NCBI RefSeq assembly: GCF_003057885.1
Contig: NZ_QAGK01000002.1
Span: forward strand, 372,001 to 436,000
Origin: Oceaniglobus ichthyenteri
GTDB lineage: Bacteria; Pseudomonadota; Alphaproteobacteria; Rhodobacterales; Rhodobacteraceae
Length of the DNA: 64,000 nt
Direction of reading: 5' to 3'
Of this stretch, positions 60,123 to 64,000 are shown one piece after another. The stretch's first letter is position 1, and every line of letters begins with the position of its first letter. A model generated the notes under the pieces. That model ran no database searches. It saw only the letters and a list, made by a program, of their open reading frames with translations, and was not told where the DNA came from. A program made the translations under genes and the position numbers.

Positions 60123-62179
60123 CGCCGCCCTTCGCGCAGCCAGGCCGCGATGGTCAGCATCGCCGCCAGCACCAAAAACAGCCAGGCCGACACCAAAGGC
60201 ATCACCGTCACATCGGCGGTCAAATAAGCGTTACGCGGGGTGATCCCGATCCAACCGCGCCCGGCGGCGGGCCGCCCTTCGCGCACCAAACGCAGTGTTG
60301 GCGCACCCTGTTCCAGCGATACAATCCCACCCCGGCGCAGATCCACCAGTGGCTTCAGCGCCGCGCCCGACGCAACGGTCTGTTCAAATTCTCGCGGAGC
60401 CGATGGGCCAAGCGCGATCACCGCCTCCTGATCGCCCTCGCGCAACCGATACAGCCCGATTTCCGGCGCGGCCCAATCGGCGGCAAAGCGCCCCGGCGAT
60501 ACCTCTTCCAATGGCACGGTCACGGTGGTGCCATCGGGTGCGGTCACCTCCACATCGCCAACATCATCGGCCAGGGTGCGGCGCAAAATGCGCATCTGCT
60601 GGCCCTCGGCGCTCGCGGTCAGGGCCTCTTCATCCAACTCGGGCTCTTTCATCATCCAATGGGCAAGACGGCGCAGCAATTCCAACTGTGGCCCGCCACC
60701 CTCATAACCGCGCGACCACAGCCAGGCGTGATCCGACCCCAAAAGCGCCACGCGCCCCTCGCCGACGCGATTCAGGATCAACAGCGGGCTGCCATCGACA
60801 CCCTCCATCACCGTCTGGCCCGCAATCGGCATCAGTTCAACTTGGCGCATCCACCGGCCCCAACTGGGCAATCCATCGTTCAGCGGCCCATGGCCCACAT
60901 CCAACCCTTCGGTCACCGGGTGGCGTTGCCCCAGATCCGATAATGTCGGCAGAAACCCCTGCTCAAACACCCGCGCTGTGGGCGCGCCCGGCATCACATC
61001 GCCCAAGGGCGAGCGAAAAATCGATTCGGCCCCGGCAAAATCCGGCCCCGCCGCCACCAAAACCGCGCCGCCCCGTTGCACATATTGGCGGATGTTGTCG
61101 AAATACAGCGAGGGCAAAATCCCCCGTCGTTTGTATTTATCGAACACGATCAAATCGAACTCATCGATCTTTTCCAAAAACAGCTCGCGCGTGGGAAAGG
61201 CAATCAACGACAGCTCGCTCACCGGCACGCCGTCTTGTTTTTCCGGCGGGCGCAGAATGGTGAAATGCACCAAATCCACGCTACTGTCCGATTTCAAAAG
61301 ATTGCGCCAGGTGCGCTCACCGGCATGCGGCTCACCACTGACCAACAGTACGCGCAAACGATCGCGCACGCCGTTTATCTGCACGACGGCGGCATTGTTG
61401 CGGTCGGTCAACTCACCCTCAATGTTGGGGGTGATGAATTGAATCACATTCATCCCACCGTGGGACAAGGTGACAGGCAGTTCCAGATCCTCGTTCACCG
61501 GCACCACAAAGGTTTGCGGCGCGCCCCCATCCACGGCAATTTGCAATGTCGCGCCCTGGGTGGTGGGCGCGGTCCCCTGATCCTCAACCCTGAGGGTCAA
61601 CATCACAGGTTCGTCCAATATCGCAAAGGCCGGCGCATTGGTCACCACCAATCGGCGGTCCCAATCGGTGTCGCGCCCGGTCAGCAAAACATGCAGCGGA
61701 GCGGGCAAATCTGGCGCGGCTTCGACATCATGCAGCCGCCCATCGCTAAGTAATATCGCCCCGGCCAACCGCGCGCGCGGCTCTTCGGCCATGGCATCGG
61801 CCAGGGCGGCCATCAACAGGCTGCCCTGGTCGCCATCGCCATCCCCCATGCGCACGATACGCAATTCGGTGTTGGGCAATCCGGCCACCTCTGCCTCAAC
61901 CGCCGCCACGCCTTCGGCCACCTGATCGGGCCGATCCGAAATCCGCTGACTGGCACTTTCATCCACAACCAGGATCACAATATCGCTCAGCGGCGCGCGG
62001 TCCTCCTGTTGCAGCGACGGATTGGCCAGCGCCACCAATAAAACGATGGCGGCCAACCCGCGCAATCCCCACCCCGAAAGCCCGCGCCACAGGCACAGGG
62101 CAACGACAAGCGCCGATAAAACCGCCAAACCGATCAGAGCCGCCATCGGCACCAGCGGATCAAAGATAACGCTATCCAT
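60119..62179 (-). CDS. Membrane protein with GATase-like domain, MoxR/Bat-type operon
   Basis: 686 aa. Two N-terminal helices (AALIGLAVLSALVVALCLW; LRGLAAIVLLVALANP) and one C-terminal helix (VSAWLFLVLAAMLTIAAWL) enclose a large periplasmic part. VWA-like features occur near residues 65-150 (DIVILVVDESASQRI; LAGAILLSDGRLHDVE). A class-I glutamine-amidotransferase-like domain follows (VLLVSGEPHAGERTWRNLLKS; QYVQRGGAVLVAAGPDFAG; VGEGRVALLGSDHAWLWSRGYEGGGPQLELLRRLAHWMM). Such proteins follow moxR, DUF58 and DUF4159 genes in Alphaproteobacteria. The role is unknown, possibly in envelope or metal-centre maturation. Confidence 0.85.
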   Translation of the reverse strand: MDSVIFDPLVPMAALIGLAVLSALVVALCLWRGLSGWGLRGLAAIVLLVALANPSLQQEDRAPLSDIVILVVDESASQRISDRPDQVAEGVAAVEAEVAGLPNTELRIVRMGDGDGDQGSLLMAALADAMAEEPRARLAGAILLSDGRLHDVEAAPDLPAPLHVLLTGRDTDWDRRLVVTNAPAFAILDEPVMLTLRVEDQGTAPTTQGATLQIAVDGGAPQTFVVPVNEDLELPVTLSHGGMNVIQFITPNIEGELTDRNNAAVVQINGVRDRLRVLLVSGEPHAGERTWRNLLKSDSSVDLVHFTILRPPEKQDGVPVSELSLIAFPTRELFLEKIDEFDLIVFDKYKRRGILPSLYFDNIRQYVQRGGAVLVAAGPDFAGAESIFRSPLGDVMPGAPTARVFEQGFLPTLSDLGQRHPVTEGLDVGHGPLNDGLPSWGRWMRQVELMPIAGQTVMEGVDGSPLLILNRVGEGRVALLGSDHAWLWSRGYEGGGPQLELLRRLAHWMMKEPELDEEALTASAEGQQMRILRRTLADDVGDVEVTAPDGTTVTVPLEEVSPGRFAADWAAPEIGLYRLREGDQEAVIALGPSAPREFEQTVASGAALKPLVDLRRGGIVSLEQGAPTLRLVREGRPAAGRGWIGITPRNAYLTADVTVMPLVSAWLFLVLAAMLTIAAWLREGRR

Positions 62180-62224
62180 CGAAACCGCCTTTGGCTTTTT
62201 CTTGCTCTAAATATCCTCGGGGGT

Positions 62225-62245
62225 TTGGGGGCAGACAGCCCCCAA
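62225..62245. other. Intergenic hairpin TTGGGGGC-AGACA-GCCCCCAA
   Basis: An 8-base perfect stem in the 96-base gap before the 686-aa gene. It is next to an AT-rich segment read on the minus strand as GAGGATATTTAGAGCAAG, which resembles short palindromic intergenic elements common in Rhodobacterales genomes. There is no T-tract; it may be a processing or attenuation site within the operon. Confidence 0.4.
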
Positions 62246-62275
62246 TCCAACGCCGCAAAATGTTGCAAACCCCAA

Positions 62276-64000
62276 TCATTGGCCCAACCGATCCAACAAA
62301 GCAGGCACATGCACCTGATCCGATTTATAATTTCCGGTCAGGACATGCATGATAAGGTTTACCCCGAACCGCAGGGCGATTTCACGCTGGCGCTCACCGG
62401 CAAACCCGCGCCCCACCGGAAACATCCGATTGCCGCGCATATCCACCGCCCAGGCGGCGGCCCAATCGTTGCCGCCAATCACCACCGGGGTCACATTATC
62501 GTTCAGGTTGCGAAATGGCATTCCGTCCACCGATTGCGCATCAGGCGGGGCCGCCTCAACCCACACATCGCGGCTGTTATGGCGGCCCGGAAAATCCTGA
62601 AGCAGATAGAATGTGCGCGTCAGCACATGATCCGATGGAACAGGTTCCAACGGCGGCACGTCCAGCGCGCGGGCCAGTTGTTGCAATTTGCGCCCATTGG
62701 GCGAGCCGCCGCCAAACCCGGCCACATCACCGTCACGCGTATCGAACAGGATCATCCCGCCGGTACGCAAATAGGTATTCAACCGACCGTAAGCCTCTTG
62801 GCTGGGCAACGGTTGATCGGGCGTTACCGGCCAATACAAAAACGGAAAGAACGACAATTCATCGGTTTCCAGGTTCACCGCAATCGGCTCCAACGGTTCA
62901 ATCGACGTGCGGTTGAACAGGGTTTCCGACAGGCCGCGCAATCCGGCGGCGGCGATATCATCCAACGCCGTATCGCCAGTGATCACATGGGCCAATACCA
63001 CCTCAGACGTGGCTTCAATCGCAAAGGTATCCTCGGGCGTCTGCGCCTCGCCCCCCTGCGGTATGAACAGCGCCAGCCCCAAGGCAACCGCGACAGTGCG
63101 CGCGCCGCGCAAACGCCCGGCCAGCCATAGCGACGCAAGCACATCCAGCGCCAACAGACCCAGCGCCAAAGACAAAAGCGCGCCTTTCAACAGGGTTTCG
63201 CGCGTCACGGCCAAACCTTCCACCGGAATGCGGGCGGGCCAAGTGGTGGCCGACAGCGTGGTATCATCGGAAATGACATTCAGCGCGATGCGCCGGTCTT
63301 CGCCCGCATACAGCCCCGGTGGGGTGGCGGGCGATGGAACAGCAGCGGCCAAAGCTTCGCCCTTGATCCCCGGCACGGTGCCCGCATCCTCAACCTGGCC
63401 AAATCCGTTCAACACCATATCGGCGGTCCAGGTTGTGCCGGCCAAATCCTGCGCGCTGGGGCGTGCGGGGCGGGTGGACACGGCCAGCCGCTCCAGCATT
63501 TGCACAAACAGGCCCGACAAAGGCAGGGTCGACCATTCGGCATTGGCGGTGACGTGAAACAGCACCACTTGCCCTTGCCCCACCCGTTTGCGGGTGACCA
63601 AAGGCGTCCCATCGGCCAGCGACGCAATGGTGCGCTCGGCCAGGTTCGGATCAGGCTGCGCCATGACCTGGGCGTTGACGGTCACATCGCCCGGCACCGT
63701 CAGGCCGAAAAACGGCGACGTATCGCCAAAACGGCGCAGTGCCTTTGGCTCGCCCCAACTCATCGCGCCACCCACGCTGCGCCCCCCCGCGCGCAGGCGC
63801 ACGGGCATCAACGGATCTTCCGCGTCGCGGCTGATATCACTGGCGGCCAGGCGCGGCCCGGCAAAGCGTAACAGCAGCCCGCCTTGGTCGATCCATTCGG
63901 TCAGGGCGGTGCTTTCCGCCTCGGTCACCGTGGCGACATCGGCCAACACGATCACATCGGGATTGGCCAACAAAACATCATCCAAACTGCCATCGATCAG
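62276..64000 (-). CDS. DUF4159-domain membrane protein, N-terminus missing
   Basis: The frame remains open to the last base, so the start lies outside; about 574 codons are visible. The visible N-terminal part is a GATase-like domain (VIVLADVATVTEAESTALTEWIDQGGLLLRFAGPRL; GQGQVVLFHVTANAEWSTLPLSGLFVQMLERL). A helix follows (GALLSLALGLLALDVLASLWLAG), then the C-terminal DUF4159 domain with LRTGGMILFDTRDGD, RTFYLLQDFPGRHN and RMFPVGRGFAGERQREIALRFGVNLIMHVLTGNYKSDQVH motifs. It probably continues a moxR-DUF58-DUF4159 operon upstream (beyond the window) and shares the transcript with the 686-aa gene. Confidence 0.88.
   Translation of the reverse strand: MIDGSLDDVLLANPDVIVLADVATVTEAESTALTEWIDQGGLLLRFAGPRLAASDISRDAEDPLMPVRLRAGGRSVGGAMSWGEPKALRRFGDTSPFFGLTVPGDVTVNAQVMAQPDPNLAERTIASLADGTPLVTRKRVGQGQVVLFHVTANAEWSTLPLSGLFVQMLERLAVSTRPARPSAQDLAGTTWTADMVLNGFGQVEDAGTVPGIKGEALAAAVPSPATPPGLYAGEDRRIALNVISDDTTLSATTWPARIPVEGLAVTRETLLKGALLSLALGLLALDVLASLWLAGRLRGARTVAVALGLALFIPQGGEAQTPEDTFAIEATSEVVLAHVITGDTALDDIAAAGLRGLSETLFNRTSIEPLEPIAVNLETDELSFFPFLYWPVTPDQPLPSQEAYGRLNTYLRTGGMILFDTRDGDVAGFGGGSPNGRKLQQLARALDVPPLEPVPSDHVLTRTFYLLQDFPGRHNSRDVWVEAAPPDAQSVDGMPFRNLNDNVTPVVIGGNDWAAAWAVDMRGNRMFPVGRGFAGERQREIALRFGVNLIMHVLTGNYKSDQVHVPALLDRLGQ

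Overview
The window looks like a chromosomal segment of an alphaproteobacterium of the order Rhodobacterales. The evidence is the high-GC, GCC/CGC-rich coding style, an rpoHII-type sigma-32 preceded by a TGATCC-type extracytoplasmic-sigma promoter, DUF1523 and MoxR/DUF4159 family genes, and the order rpoH-chaN-coaBC-tadA-gatCA together with comM-gshB-yraN-rsmI. This placement is inferred from gene families, not from a database search. No tRNA, 16S/23S rRNA, insertion sequence, prophage or CRISPR array was recognised. No stretch longer than 300 bases lacks a gene once the RNase P RNA gene is counted.

Layout. 1-5.5 kb: a partial endonuclease/exonuclease/phosphatase gene, a PHB-depolymerase-type esterase broken by one in-frame TAG, DUF421, rpmG with terminator, a ParB-like mini-protein, a PAS histidine kinase, rnpB and an AmpD-like amidase. 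5.5-11.6 kb (minus): an Excalibur-like lipoprotein, gatA, gatC, tadA, coaBC, chaN-like and rpoHII. 11.7-22.2 kb: cobU, a histidine phosphatase, comM, gshB, yraN, rsmI, an LpoA-like lipoprotein, glnD and murJ. These are mostly housekeeping. 22.3-23.0 kb: a ThuA-fold gene.

23.2-38.4 kb is the most striking region: ten adjacent genes, nearly all predicted to be exported or membrane-bound. They encode a CHAT protease, a large alpha-helical repeat protein, a zymogen-like S1 serine protease, two caspase-fold proteases, a patatin-like lipoprotein, a two-component system, an HtrA-like PDZ protein that has lost all three catalytic residues, and a PPC-like beta-sandwich protein. Two promoter regions of this cluster carry the same inverted repeat, TGACA-N5-TGTCA. 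I read it as a candidate envelope protease/phospholipase cascade under two-component control. The cascade and its purpose are inference.

38.4-43.8 kb: rpe, deoC with a tandem aldehyde dehydrogenase, and a fatty acid desaturase. 43.8-51.3 kb (minus): a second uncharacterised system, a tightly packed nine-gene operon. It encodes a coiled-coil protein, an unknown protein, a AAA ATPase, three consecutive three-helix membrane proteins of about 105 aa, an unknown 452-aa protein, a two-helix membrane protein and a DUF1523 protein. Its architecture suggests an ATP-driven membrane-associated machine.

51.5-64 kb: succinate-semialdehyde dehydrogenase, a stand-alone AsnC effector domain, Hsp20, another exported serine protease, glycolate oxidase glcDEF, DUF599, a small exported protein, and the end of a MoxR/Bat-type operon (a CARF-free, VWA-like membrane protein and a DUF4159 protein cut by the window edge).
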